Assembly (NCBI GenBank): GCA_963592185.1
Contig: CAVAVT010000010.1
Location: 1-40,982, forward strand
DNA from: CAVAVT01 sp963592185
GTDB lineage: Bacteria > Bacillota > Negativicutes > Selenomonadales > Selenomonadaceae
Reading direction: 5' to 3'
DNA length: 40,982 nt
A program made the position numbers and the translations under genes. Each line of letters opens with the position of its first letter. Position 1 is the first letter of the stretch. A model generated the notes under the pieces. It had not been told where the DNA came from. It worked only from the letters and a program-made list of their open reading frames with translations, and did not search any database. Positions 8,820 through 16,387 of the stretch are shown here, piece by piece.

Positions 8820-8886
8820 TAATAAAAAATGGCCTTTATCCTTAAAAGTTTTTGTATCAATAGAAAACTTTGTAAAGATAAAGGCC
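8820..8886 (-). terminator. Rho-independent terminator overlapping the truA 3' end
   Basis: A 10-bp outer stem (GGCCTTTATC at 8886-8877 pairing with GATAAAGGCC at 8840-8831) encloses a second stem (AAAGTTTT with AAAACTTT), followed on the minus strand by ATTTTTTATT. The outer 5' arm is the last codons of truA, and the stop codon lies in the apical loop. Confidence 0.85.
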
Positions 8887-9630
8887 TCTTGCTGGGGCTG
8901 TGGCGCTGGCTTTCCCTCTGTCTTTTGACTCTAATATTTCTTTAAACTGCTTGGGAGTAATCCGCCCAAGACCCACATTTGCCAGGGTTCCTACGATGTT
9001 TCTTGCCATGTGGTAAAGGAAACCATTGGCATGGAATCTTAGCTCAAGCATTTTACCATTACGGCTGCAGCTGGCTTCATACATTTCTCTTACAGGGCTC
9101 ATTGGAGCACCGCCTGTTGCTCGAAAGGCTGAAAAGTCATGGACTCCAAGCAGCATATCCATGGCCTCCTGAATTTTTTCATCGTCAAGAGATCGTTTAA
9201 TATGCCAGCTGTAAAGCCTTTTGAAGGGATCTGGAAGCGGTGACTCAAATATCTTATAGATATAAATTTTGCTTTTGGCGCTGTGTCTTGCACTAAAGTC
9301 TCTATCCGCTTCCTGGGCCTCAAGCACCACTATATCCTCTGGAAGCAGGCTGTTCATTGCCATAGGAATCCGCTCAGTGGGGATGCTGCAGTTGGTAAAA
9401 AAGTTTACTACCTGTCCACAGGCATGGACACCGGCATCTGTACGGCCAGAAGCTGCCACCTCAATGTTTTCTCCAAATACTGTTTCAAGCTTTTCCTCAA
9501 GAATATTCTGCACCGCTGTCACAGGGGGGCGCTGACGCTGAAAACCGTGATATGCACTTCCGTCATATGAGATTGTCATTCGTATATTCCTCGCCCGTGC
9601 TTTCATTTCTTCGACATGCTCAGGTTTCAT
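8857..9630 (-). CDS. truA: tRNA pseudouridine(38-40) synthase TruA
   Basis: 257 aa. Converts uridines 38-40 in the tRNA anticodon stem-loop to pseudouridine. The catalytic motif ASGRTDAGVHA (catalytic Asp in RTDAG) follows the N-terminal YDGSAYHGFQRQ strand, and the C-terminal FHANGFLYHMARNIVGTL segment is typical. GGGAGG about 8 bases upstream of the ATG supports the long start; the family core begins near residue 18. It follows ecfT by 23 bases, the usual Firmicutes order. In that order rplM-rpsI would come next, but here truA is followed by a terminator and a glycan locus. Confidence 0.97.
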   Translation of the reverse strand: MKPEHVEEMKARARNIRMTISYDGSAYHGFQRQRPPVTAVQNILEEKLETVFGENIEVAASGRTDAGVHACGQVVNFFTNCSIPTERIPMAMNSLLPEDIVVLEAQEADRDFSARHSAKSKIYIYKIFESPLPDPFKRLYSWHIKRSLDDEKIQEAMDMLLGVHDFSAFRATGGAPMSPVREMYEASCSRNGKMLELRFHANGFLYHMARNIVGTLANVGLGRITPKQFKEILESKDRGKASATAPARGLYLYKVFY

Positions 9631-9653
9631 GCACAGCGCCTCCCTTCCCTATT

Positions 9654-10454
9654 TTACGCAAAAAATTCTATAGCTCCTACTCCGATAAATAAAACCAGGC
9701 TTATTGCCACAGCCATATAATCTGTCATGCTGGTCCTCAGTTCCTTCATACGGGTCCTGCCTATACCTCCTCTATAACACCGTGCCTCCATAGCCATAGC
9801 AAGCTCGTCAGCCCGTCTGAAGGCGGATATAAATAGGGGAACTATGATAGGAACCACATTCCTGATACGCTCCATAAGAGGACCGCTGCTGAAGTTTGCT
9901 CCTCGTGACTGCTGAGCCTTCATGATTTTGTCCGTCTCTTCAATAAGTGTTGGTACAAATCTAAGGGCTATGGTCATCATCATTGCCAGCTCATGGGCTG
10001 GGATTCCCACACGTTTCAAGGGATTCATCAAGGTCTCCATGGCATCTGTGAGCTTAAGTGGCGATGTTGTGAAGGTGAGCAGGGATGAAAACAGGAGCAG
10101 CAGAACTAGCCTTAAGGATATGAAGAACCCCCTTGTGACACCCTCCACCGTCATTGTAAATGGTCCAAGCTTCATCAATTCCTGTCCTGGAACTGTGAAT
10201 AAATGGATTATAAATGTAAAAATTATAATCCACATCAAAGGCTTTACGGATTTCAGCATTGTAAGCATTGGTATTTTGGTAGATTTCATCAAAATAAGGG
10301 TAAAGGCGGTAAATATTCCGTAGGATATGGGATTATTCACCGCAAAAAGTCCTACCAGATAGAAGAACAGCAATACTATTTTGACCCGTGGATCCATTCT
10401 ATGGACAAAGGATGAACCTGGGAAATACTGTCCTATTGTCATATCATTGAGCAT
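9654..10454 (-). CDS. ecfT: ECF transporter transmembrane protein EcfT
   Basis: 266 aa membrane protein that couples the ATPases to interchangeable substrate-binding S components for vitamin or metal uptake. Several hydrophobic spans are visible (for example around 27-60, 70-90 and 110-130, plus a C-terminal one at about 245-262). Two Arg-containing coupling motifs, QQSRGANF and EARCYRGG, lie in the cytoplasmic helices. Its ATG overlaps the ecfA2 stop (TGATG), indicating translational coupling. A second ATG four codons in is also possible. No S component is encoded nearby, so this is a shared (group II) module. Confidence 0.95.
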   Translation of the reverse strand: MLNDMTIGQYFPGSSFVHRMDPRVKIVLLFFYLVGLFAVNNPISYGIFTAFTLILMKSTKIPMLTMLKSVKPLMWIIIFTFIIHLFTVPGQELMKLGPFTMTVEGVTRGFFISLRLVLLLLFSSLLTFTTSPLKLTDAMETLMNPLKRVGIPAHELAMMMTIALRFVPTLIEETDKIMKAQQSRGANFSSGPLMERIRNVVPIIVPLFISAFRRADELAMAMEARCYRGGIGRTRMKELRTSMTDYMAVAISLVLFIGVGAIEFFA

Positions 10455-11311
10455 CAGACCTTACCTCCCAAAGCTTCAAGTATATTCTTTACGCCCTGAT
10501 TTATTGTAAATGCCACAGGGTCTGTCTTAAGACCGCTGTTATTTAAGTCCTTCAGGAGTCTTACCATTGCCGGAGCCTCCAGACCAGCCTGTTCCAAAAG
10601 GCTGTCTTGTAGAAAAATATCCTTGGGAGCACCTATATCAAGCACTCTGCCGTTATCCATGACGATTACCTCGTCCGCAAGTTTTGCAATATCCTCCATG
10701 TTATGGGATATCAAAATAATGGTTGTGCCATTCTTTTTATTCAGTTCGCTGAATTTTTTTAGTATTGCTTCCCTTGATCTTGGATCTAGGCCTGCGGTAG
10801 GCTCATCCAATACCAGATATTTAGGCTTCATGGCCAGGACTCCTGCAATTGCCACACGACGCATCTGGCCTCCGGAAAGCTGAAATGGCGATTTGTCCTT
10901 GTATTTGTCATAGTCCAGCTGGACCAGCTCCATGGAGCTTTTGATGCACAGCTCCAGTTCCTCTCCTTCTATTCCAAAATTCTTTGGACCGAAGGCTATA
11001 TCATCGTAGACAGTTTCATCAAAGAGCTGGGACTCAGGATACTGGAACACCATTCCCACATTGTGGCGGGCTGAAAGGCTCTCCTGCCCCTTTTTATTGA
11101 TATCTATACCATCAACTAATACCGTGCCCTCATCGGGGCTTATAAGGCCGTTGAAGTGCTGTACAAGGGTGGATTTTCCTGAGCCAGTATGTCCGGCAAT
11201 TGCCACAAACTTTCCTTCAGGGATGGTAAGGCTCACATCGTCCAGCGCCTTACGCTCGAAGGCTGTGCCCTTCATGTATGTAAAACTAAGATTTTTTATT
11301 TCAATTGACAT
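10454..11311 (-). CDS. ecfA2: ECF transporter ATP-binding subunit EcfA2
   Basis: 285 aa ABC ATPase. Walker A GHTGSGKST (about 40-48), Q-loop FQYPESQLFDETV, signature LSGGQMRR, Walker B YLVLDEPTAGLD and H-loop ISHNMED are complete. The FQYPESQLF Q-loop and the position second in the operon identify the A2 paralogue, which pairs with EcfA1 beneath EcfT. Its start overlaps the end of ecfA1 by 16 bases. The nearest strong Shine-Dalgarno (GGAGGA) is about 16 bases from the ATG, farther than usual, so coupling to ecfA1 translation is likely. Confidence 0.95.
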   Translation of the reverse strand: MSIEIKNLSFTYMKGTAFERKALDDVSLTIPEGKFVAIAGHTGSGKSTLVQHFNGLISPDEGTVLVDGIDINKKGQESLSARHNVGMVFQYPESQLFDETVYDDIAFGPKNFGIEGEELELCIKSSMELVQLDYDKYKDKSPFQLSGGQMRRVAIAGVLAMKPKYLVLDEPTAGLDPRSREAILKKFSELNKKNGTTIILISHNMEDIAKLADEVIVMDNGRVLDIGAPKDIFLQDSLLEQAGLEAPAMVRLLKDLNNSGLKTDPVAFTINQGVKNILEALGGKV

Positions 11312-12159
11312 AAGGCTTTCACCAATTCCTCCTGAAAGATAATGCTTTCAGGCAGTTTTATCCCTTTTTTTCTTAATTCCAATGCTACTTCTGCAACTAG
11401 TGGTACATCAAGGCCATATTTTTTCATATCAGCTGCCTTGGCAAAAATCTCCCGTGGAGTTCCATTGGCTGCCATTTTTCCCCCATCCATTACAACAATG
11501 CGGTCAGCCTTTGCAGCTTCTTCCATGTAATGGGTGATAAATATTACGGTTATCCCCTGCTCTTTGTTGAGGCGCTGTACTGTTTCCAGAACATCCCTGC
11601 GGCCTGATGGATTCAGCATGGCTGTCGGCTCGTCCAGCACGATACATGCAGTATTCATTGCCAGTGCTCCAGCTATTGCAACACGCTGTTTCTGACCTCC
11701 AGAAAGAAGGTTTGGTGCGAAATGTCTGTATTCTTCCATCCCTACAGCCTTAAGAGACTCTGTAACCCTTCTGCGGATTTGCACTGGGGGAAGCCCCAGG
11801 TTCTCCGGCCCAAATGCAACATCATCCTCCACAACTGCTGCAATAATTTGATTATCTGGATTCTGGAATACCATTCCCACCTGCTGACGGATGTTCCAGG
11901 TGTTATTTTCATCCAATGTATCCATGCCATCAATGTAGCAGTGCCCCTCTGTAGGCAGAAGAAGTCCGTTGAGATGCCTCGCCAGTGTAGACTTTCCTGA
12001 ACCGTTGGCTCCAAGAACAGCCACAAACTCTCCTGGATATATATTCAGATTAACATTATCCAGGGCTTTGTATTCGTTTTCCATGCCCTTGTTATATATA
12101 TGTGTAAGCCCCTCTATCCGTATGATGGGCTTTTTCTCTTTGACCATGTTATCACTCAT
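11296..12159 (-). CDS. ecfA1: ECF transporter ATP-binding subunit EcfA1
   Basis: 287 aa from the ATG at 12159, supported by TTTGGAGG about 9-10 bases upstream; a longer reading from 12213 would translate the leader. Walker A LGANGSGKST, Q-loop FQNPDNQIIAAVVEDDVAFG, signature LSGGQKQR, Walker B CIVLDEPTAML and H-loop FITHYMEEA are intact. The FQNPDNQ Q-loop marks EcfA1. It is the first gene of ecfA1-ecfA2-ecfT-truA, separated from rplQ by about 300 bases that hold the rplQ terminator, a perfect palindrome and a TATAAT box, so the module appears to have its own promoter. Confidence 0.95.
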   Translation of the reverse strand: MSDNMVKEKKPIIRIEGLTHIYNKGMENEYKALDNVNLNIYPGEFVAVLGANGSGKSTLARHLNGLLLPTEGHCYIDGMDTLDENNTWNIRQQVGMVFQNPDNQIIAAVVEDDVAFGPENLGLPPVQIRRRVTESLKAVGMEEYRHFAPNLLSGGQKQRVAIAGALAMNTACIVLDEPTAMLNPSGRRDVLETVQRLNKEQGITVIFITHYMEEAAKADRIVVMDGGKMAANGTPREIFAKAADMKKYGLDVPLVAEVALELRKKGIKLPESIIFQEELVKALCQLK

Positions 12160-12199
12160 ATGGAATATCCTCCAAAGAATGCATAAATGCAAAATAAAT

Positions 12200-12233
12200 G
12201 GCGTTATATTCAACGCCTATTTATTATAACGCC
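12200..12233 (-). promoter_or_regulatory. Putative ecfA1 promoter: TATAAT inside an inverted repeat
   Basis: A perfect TATAAT (minus strand, 12228-12223) lies about 65 bases upstream of the ecfA1 ATG. It overlaps one arm of a 9-bp inverted repeat (GGCGTTATA at 12200-12208 with TATAACGCC at 12225-12233). No good -35 box is present at 16-18 bp; the 31-base palindrome occupies that place. This suggests a regulated or activator-dependent promoter, which is inference. Confidence 0.5.
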
Positions 12234-12236
12234 ATG

Positions 12237-12267
12237 GTTAAAGTTTTTCCACTGGAAAAACTTTAAC
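12237..12267. promoter_or_regulatory. Perfect 15+1+15 palindrome upstream of ecfA1
   Basis: GTTAAAGTTTTTCCA at 12237-12251 is repeated exactly inverted at 12253-12267 around one central base. It is not followed by a T-run, so it does not look like a terminator. It abuts the TATAAT box and covers the -35 region, as expected of an operator or activator site. The 298-base interval 12160-12457 contains this, the promoter and the rplQ terminator, and no other gene that I can see. Confidence 0.55.
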
Positions 12268-12403
12268 ATTGCCTTTCAACCAAGAGGAATATATTGTCTA
12301 ATCTCCGGTTATTGTGTTTTTGCCTAGTTATACTATATATTCTTTGTCAATACAATTCTTAGAAGTGGTAAACGTAACCCATTTTAGTAACAAATTTGGG
12401 CAG

Positions 12404-12443
12404 TAAAAAATGCCGATTCTGCATTAATAGCAAAACCGGCATT
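12404..12443 (-). terminator. Terminator of the ribosomal superoperon after rplQ
   Basis: Stem AATGCCGGTT (12443-12434) pairs with AATCGGCATT (12418-12409), with G-U pairs, around a loop of about 15 bases. It is followed on the minus strand by TTTTTTAC. It starts about 15 bases after the rplQ stop. Confidence 0.85.
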
Positions 12444-12457
12444 CAATATATGCTGTA

Positions 12458-12796
12458 TTAAACCAGCTCGATGAGAACCATCGGAGCAGCGTCGCCACGA
12501 CGAGGACCAATCTTGATGATACGAGTGTATCCACCCTGACGATCCTGATACTTAGCTGCAATCTCATCAAAAAGCTTCCTAACAACATCTTCATCAGCAA
12601 GTCTGGCAATAGCCTGACGACGTGCATGGAGGTCACCACGTTTTGCCAACGTGATAAGCTCATCAGCAAGGCCTCTGATTTCTTTAGCCTTAGCCTCAGT
12701 AGTCTCAATGCGCTCATGCTTGAAGAAGGATGTGAGGATGCTGCGGAACAATGCTTTACGTGCGCTGGAGTCACGTCCCAATTTTCTGTAGCTCAT
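12458..12796 (-). CDS. rplQ: 50S ribosomal protein L17
   Basis: 112 aa, the bacterial short form. Binds 23S rRNA near the peptide exit region. MSYRKLGRDSSARKALFR at the N-terminus and the closing GPRRGDAAPMVLIELV are typical. It follows rpoA by 16 bases and is the last gene of the alpha operon, with a terminator right behind it. Confidence 0.98.
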   Translation of the reverse strand: MSYRKLGRDSSARKALFRSILTSFFKHERIETTEAKAKEIRGLADELITLAKRGDLHARRQAIARLADEDVVRKLFDEIAAKYQDRQGGYTRIIKIGPRRGDAAPMVLIELV

Positions 12797-12812
12797 TTAT
12801 TTCCCTCTTTCC

Positions 12813-13772
12813 TTATTCGTCTTTCTGTTTCAATGTCAAATCGAGTTCCTGAAGCTTCTTCTTGACTTCTTCGAGGGACTTGCGGCCAAGATTTCTGACC
12901 TTCATCATGTCATCCTCAGTCTTAGAAACGAGGTCAGCAACGGTGTTGATGCTGGCTCTCTTCAGGCAGTTGTAGGAACGAACGGAGAGGTCAAGCTCTT
13001 CAATGGTCGTTTCCAGTACCTGGGAAGAATTATTATCTTCCTCTTCAGTAAATGTATTCTCCTCGATTTCTTCTTCATCCGGAATACCTGCCATGTTCTG
13101 GAAAAGCTTAAGGTGAGCAACAAGAATGCTTGCTGCCTTGCTTACAGCCTCTTCCGGACGAATGGAACCGTCAGTCCAAACCTCAAGCGTAAGCTTGTCA
13201 TAGTCTGTAACGTTTCCAACGCGGGTGTCATTAACCGTATAGTTTACACGGCTAATTGGAGAAAAGATCGAATCTATCGGAATAATACCAATAATGTGAT
13301 CCGGGTTCTTATTCTTGTCGGCAGGAACATATCCACGTCCGCGCTCTACAGTCATCTCGATTTTCAGCTGACCATCAGCATTGACTGTAGCAATATGAAG
13401 GTCAGGATTCAGAATCTCTACATCTGCATCAGTGATAATGTCAGCTGCAGTAACTTCCTTCTCACCCTCTACGTCGATGCGGATAACGCGTGGTTCCTCG
13501 CTGTGCATTTTGAGGCACAGCTCCTTAAGGTTCAATATGATATTAGTAACATCATCCCGAACACCAGGAATCGTAGAGAATTCATGAAGAACTCCCTCGA
13601 TTCTGATGGAGGTTATCGCAGCACCCTGTAAAGATGATAACAGTATACGGCGAAGGCTGTTGCCCAGCGTAGTACCGTATCCACGCTCCAGGGGCTCGCA
13701 TACGAACTTGCCATAGCGGTTATCTTCACTTAATTCTGCTATCTCAATCTTCGGTTTCTCGATCTCTGCCAT
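12813..13772 (-). CDS. rpoA: DNA-directed RNA polymerase subunit alpha
   Basis: 319 aa. The N-terminal domain (about 1-235; GYGTTLGNSLRRILLSS early on) dimerises and seeds assembly of beta and beta-prime. An acidic linker (about 240-260) follows, then the C-terminal domain with LDLSVRSYNCLKRASI, including the arginine expected to contact UP elements and activators, and the NLGRKSLEEVKKKL helix. It sits between rpsD and rplQ as usual. rpoB and rpoC are not in the window. The ATG has GAGGAGGG upstream. Confidence 0.98.
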   Translation of the reverse strand: MAEIEKPKIEIAELSEDNRYGKFVCEPLERGYGTTLGNSLRRILLSSLQGAAITSIRIEGVLHEFSTIPGVRDDVTNIILNLKELCLKMHSEEPRVIRIDVEGEKEVTAADIITDADVEILNPDLHIATVNADGQLKIEMTVERGRGYVPADKNKNPDHIIGIIPIDSIFSPISRVNYTVNDTRVGNVTDYDKLTLEVWTDGSIRPEEAVSKAASILVAHLKLFQNMAGIPDEEEIEENTFTEEEDNNSSQVLETTIEELDLSVRSYNCLKRASINTVADLVSKTEDDMMKVRNLGRKSLEEVKKKLQELDLTLKQKDE

Positions 13773-13839
13773 CTAGACTAACCCTCCTCAATAATTCTAT
13801 GCAACCATGTACCAATATAGTCCATATTTACTAAAGAGA

Positions 13840-14433
13840 TTATTTGGAGTACAACTCGACGATAGCCTGCTCATTTACAGGAACGTCAATCTCATCACGG
13901 TTCGGGAATCTGGTAACAGTTCCACCGAAGCCCTGAGCATCAGCTGTAAGCCAAGCGGGAACGCTGAGAGTGTTGTTAGTCTCTTCAAGAGCCTTGAAGA
14001 ATGCATTAGCACGGCTCTTCTCAGAAACAGCGATTACATCGTTTACGCTAACAAGTGCAGAAGGAATATCTACACGCTTGCCGTTAACGGTAATGTGTCC
14101 ATGACGAACAACCTGACGAGCCTGCTTGCGGGTAGCAGCGAGACCAAGACGGAATACAACGTTGTCCAGTCTTCTCTCCAACAGACCAAGAAGATTCTCA
14201 CCGGTTACACCGTGCATCTTCTTTGCCTTATCATAATATCCACGGAACTGCTTCTCCAGTACACCGTAAATAAATTTAGCCTTCTGCTTCTCTTTGAGCT
14301 GTGTGCCGTATTCGCTAACCTTACGATTAGTGCGTCTCGGCTGACGCTTTGACTCCTTGCTCAGGCCAAGTACGGCCGGCTCGATACCGAGGGAACGGCA
14401 TCTCTTGAGTGCTGGTACTCTATCTACTGCCAT
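13840..14433 (-). CDS. rpsD: 30S ribosomal protein S4
   Basis: 197 aa, a primary 16S rRNA binder and assembly protein. The S4 RNA-binding domain is seen at about 85-150 (ERRLDNVVFRLGLAATRKQARQVVRHGHITVNGK). The N-terminal region has a single cysteine (C12), so this is the zinc-free form. It lies 18 bases after rpsK and 67 bases before rpoA. In other bacteria S4 often represses its own operon; no such site is obvious here. Confidence 0.98.
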   Translation of the reverse strand: MAVDRVPALKRCRSLGIEPAVLGLSKESKRQPRRTNRKVSEYGTQLKEKQKAKFIYGVLEKQFRGYYDKAKKMHGVTGENLLGLLERRLDNVVFRLGLAATRKQARQVVRHGHITVNGKRVDIPSALVSVNDVIAVSEKSRANAFFKALEETNNTLSVPAWLTADAQGFGGTVTRFPNRDEIDVPVNEQAIVELYSK

Positions 14434-14451
14434 CTAGTTCTGCACCTCCTA

Positions 14452-14844
14452 TTAAACTCTTCTACGCTTCGGCGGACGGCATCCATTGTGAGGAATCGGG
14501 GTAACATCCTTAATCATGTTAACCTCGAGGCCGGTAGCCTGAAGTGAACGAATTGCTGCCTCACGACCTGCGCCGGGGCCCTTAACGTATACTTCGACCT
14601 GCTTCAGACCATGCTCCATAGCAGCCTTTGCAGCTACCTCTGCAGCCATCTGTGCAGCGAACGGAGTGCTCTTACGGGAGCCACGGAAACCAAGTCCGCC
14701 TGCGCTTGCCCAGGAAAGTGCGTTACCGCTCTTATCAGTGAGTGTTACGATTGTATTGTTGAAAGTAGAGCTGATGTGTGCAACACCATATTCCACATTC
14801 TTGCGTACCTTTTTCTTAGAACGTACAGTCTTCTTTACTGCCAC
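14452..14844 (-). CDS. rpsK: 30S ribosomal protein S11
   Basis: 130 aa, located in the 30S platform beside the mRNA exit channel. HISSTFNNTIVTLTDKSGN and the C-terminal TPIPHNGCRPPKRRRV are family signatures. The start is GTG, with GGAGGGG upstream; no in-frame ATG lies nearby. It follows rpsM by 15 bases. Confidence 0.98.
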   Translation of the reverse strand: MAVKKTVRSKKKVRKNVEYGVAHISSTFNNTIVTLTDKSGNALSWASAGGLGFRGSRKSTPFAAQMAAEVAAKAAMEHGLKQVEVYVKGPGAGREAAIRSLQATGLEVNMIKDVTPIPHNGCRPPKRRRV

Positions 14845-14859
14845 AGTGTTTCCCCTCCC

Positions 14860-15228
14860 TTATTTTTTCTTTCCTGCTACAACTTTTTTCGGACCCTTGC
14901 GAGTACGAGCGTTGTTCTTAGTGTTCTGTCCACGAACCGGAAGGCCCATGCGATGACGACGTCCACGGTAGCAGCCGATATCAATCAGACGTTTGATATC
15001 CATCTGGCGCTCACGACGGAGATCACCTTCAACAACAACATTCTTGTCGATAGCATCACGAAGCTTTACAACCTCGTCCTCAGTAAGATCACGAGTACGG
15101 GTGTCCGGGTTGATTCCTGTTTCAGCCAGCAGCTTCTTGGAAGTTGTAAGACCAATACCAAAGATATATGTTAAAGCGATTTCGATTCTCTTATCACGAG
15201 GCAAATCTACACCGGCAATACGTGCCAT
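14860..15228 (-). CDS. rpsM: 30S ribosomal protein S13
   Basis: 122 aa, in the 30S head, contacting P-site tRNA and the large subunit. ARIAGVDLPRDKRIEIALTYIFGIG at the N-terminus, a helix-hairpin-helix middle and the basic RGRRHRMGLPVRGQNTKNNART tail are complete. It follows rpmJ by 21 bases. Confidence 0.98.
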   Translation of the reverse strand: MARIAGVDLPRDKRIEIALTYIFGIGLTTSKKLLAETGINPDTRTRDLTEDEVVKLRDAIDKNVVVEGDLRRERQMDIKRLIDIGCYRGRRHRMGLPVRGQNTKNNARTRKGPKKVVAGKKK

Positions 15229-15249
15229 ATATCAAGCACCTCCTTTTCT

Positions 15250-15363
15250 TTATCCCTGTTTCTGTTTATGTTTCGGATTCTCGCAAATAACCATTACACG
15301 GCCCTTGCGCTTAATGACCTTGCATTTCTCACAAATCGGCTTAACCGACGGCTTTACTTTCAT
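15250..15363 (-). CDS. rpmJ: 50S ribosomal protein L36
   Basis: 37 aa, beginning MKVKPSVKPICEKCKVIKRK. A zinc ribbon is formed by C11, C14, C27 and H32, so this is the zinc-containing form. It binds 23S rRNA near domain V. A weak site (AAAGGGG) lies about 8 bases before the ATG. It lies between infA (65 bases upstream) and rpsM, the standard order. Confidence 0.97.
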   Translation of the reverse strand: MKVKPSVKPICEKCKVIKRKGRVMVICENPKHKQKQG

Positions 15364-15428
15364 TGCGCTATACCCCTTTCATGCATTTCACCGACGAAAA
15401 GGCCCCTTTACAGGCTAGCCTGTCGTAC

Positions 15429-15647
15429 TTATTTGAAACGATAAGTTATACGGCCTCTAGTAAGATCATACGGAGTAAGCTCTACAGTGACCTTGTCACC
15501 CGGCAGAATACGGATGAAGTTCATCCTGATTTTACCGGAAACGTGTGCCAATATAACGTGACCATTTTCCAACTCGACCTGGAACATTGCATTCGGCAAT
15601 GCTTCAAGTACCTTGCCTTCAACTTCAATTACATCTTGCTTAGACAT
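15429..15647 (-). CDS. infA: Translation initiation factor IF-1
   Basis: 72 aa from the ATG at 15647 (AAGGAGA about 7 bases upstream). A seven-codon longer reading would absorb the ribosome site. It is an S1-like OB-fold protein (MSKQDVIEVEGKVLEALPNA to RGRITYRFK) that occupies the 30S A site during initiation. It follows adk directly without the map gene commonly found between them, and its 83-base leader holds two hairpins. Confidence 0.97.
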   Translation of the reverse strand: MSKQDVIEVEGKVLEALPNAMFQVELENGHVILAHVSGKIRMNFIRILPGDKVTVELTPYDLTRGRITYRFK

Positions 15648-15679
15648 AAGTGTTCTCCTTATTGTCAATTAGGGCTTGC

Positions 15680-15697
15680 GGACCCCCGAAGGGGTCC
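15680..15697 (-). other. C(UUCG)G tetraloop hairpin between adk and infA
   Basis: On the minus strand GGACCCC-TTCG-GGGGTCC forms a 7-bp G+C-only-rich stem closed by the very stable C(UUCG)G tetraloop. No T-run follows, so it is not a standard terminator. A second stem (GGCTA/TAGCC, 15706-15721) lies just upstream. It could be an mRNA processing, stability or translation-control element between adk and infA. Confidence 0.7.
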
Positions 15698-15730
15698 CAC
15701 CCCGTGGCTACACCAATAGCCTGGATTATA

Positions 15731-16375
15731 TCATGCCTTCAGACTTTTGACAATATCTTCGAAGACTTTGTCTATTGCCTGTCTTCCATCAACCTCTGTA
15801 TAAAGACCAGCTTTCTGGTAATACTCAATCAATGGCTTTGTCTGTTCGTCGTACACTGAAAGGCGGTTCTTCATAGTTTCCTCGCTGTCATCAGCGCGCT
15901 GATAAAGATCTCCGCCACATGTATCGCAAACACCATCCTTATGGGAAGGATTAAACTTTACATGATAGGTTGCTCCGCAACCTTTGCAAATTCGACGTCC
16001 AACAGCTCTTTCAACAAGTTCGGAGGACGGAACGGCGATGTTCAGACATCTTGTAAGTGTAAGGCCGATTTCCTCAAGAATGCCGTCCAAAGCAGCCGCC
16101 TGATCAACAGTTCTTGGGAAACCATCTAATATGAAGCCTTTCTTGCAATCCGGTTTTGCGAGTCTTTCCTTCACAATACCGATCGTAACCTCATCAGGTA
16201 CAAGCTTGCCGGCATCCATACATGCCTTAGCCTGCTTTCCGAGTTCAGTTCCTTCCTTCACAGCTGCTCTGAACATATCACCTGTGGAAATGTGGGGAAT
16301 CTCAAACTCTTTTACCAGATTGGCCGCCTGAGTACCTTTGCCGGCACCCGGAGGTCCCATTAAAAGGATATGCAT
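15731..16375 (-). CDS. adk: Adenylate kinase
   Basis: 214 aa. Interconverts ATP + AMP and 2 ADP in the cytoplasm. The P-loop GPPGAGKGT (7-15), GFILDGFPRT and a long-form LID are present. The LID carries a four-cysteine zinc site (CKGC and CDTC, about 128-153), typical of Gram-positive-type adenylate kinases. It follows secY by 12 bases, as in most Firmicutes spc operons. Confidence 0.98.
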   Translation of the reverse strand: MHILLMGPPGAGKGTQAANLVKEFEIPHISTGDMFRAAVKEGTELGKQAKACMDAGKLVPDEVTIGIVKERLAKPDCKKGFILDGFPRTVDQAAALDGILEEIGLTLTRCLNIAVPSSELVERAVGRRICKGCGATYHVKFNPSHKDGVCDTCGGDLYQRADDSEETMKNRLSVYDEQTKPLIEYYQKAGLYTEVDGRQAIDKVFEDIVKSLKA

Positions 16376-16387
16376 TAAAGTTCCTCC

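Noticed and set aside
9099..9323. Short alternative frame inside truA
   Set aside because: Lies in another frame of a certain gene, with no ribosome site or similarity.
12160..12213. 18-residue N-terminal extension of EcfA1
   Set aside because: It would translate the ribosome site and leader; the ATG at 12159 has a good GGAGG site and the normal family start.
15411..15422. 12-base palindrome CAGGCTAGCCTG between rpmJ and infA
   Set aside because: Too short to form a meaningful hairpin with a loop and not repeated elsewhere; likely chance.
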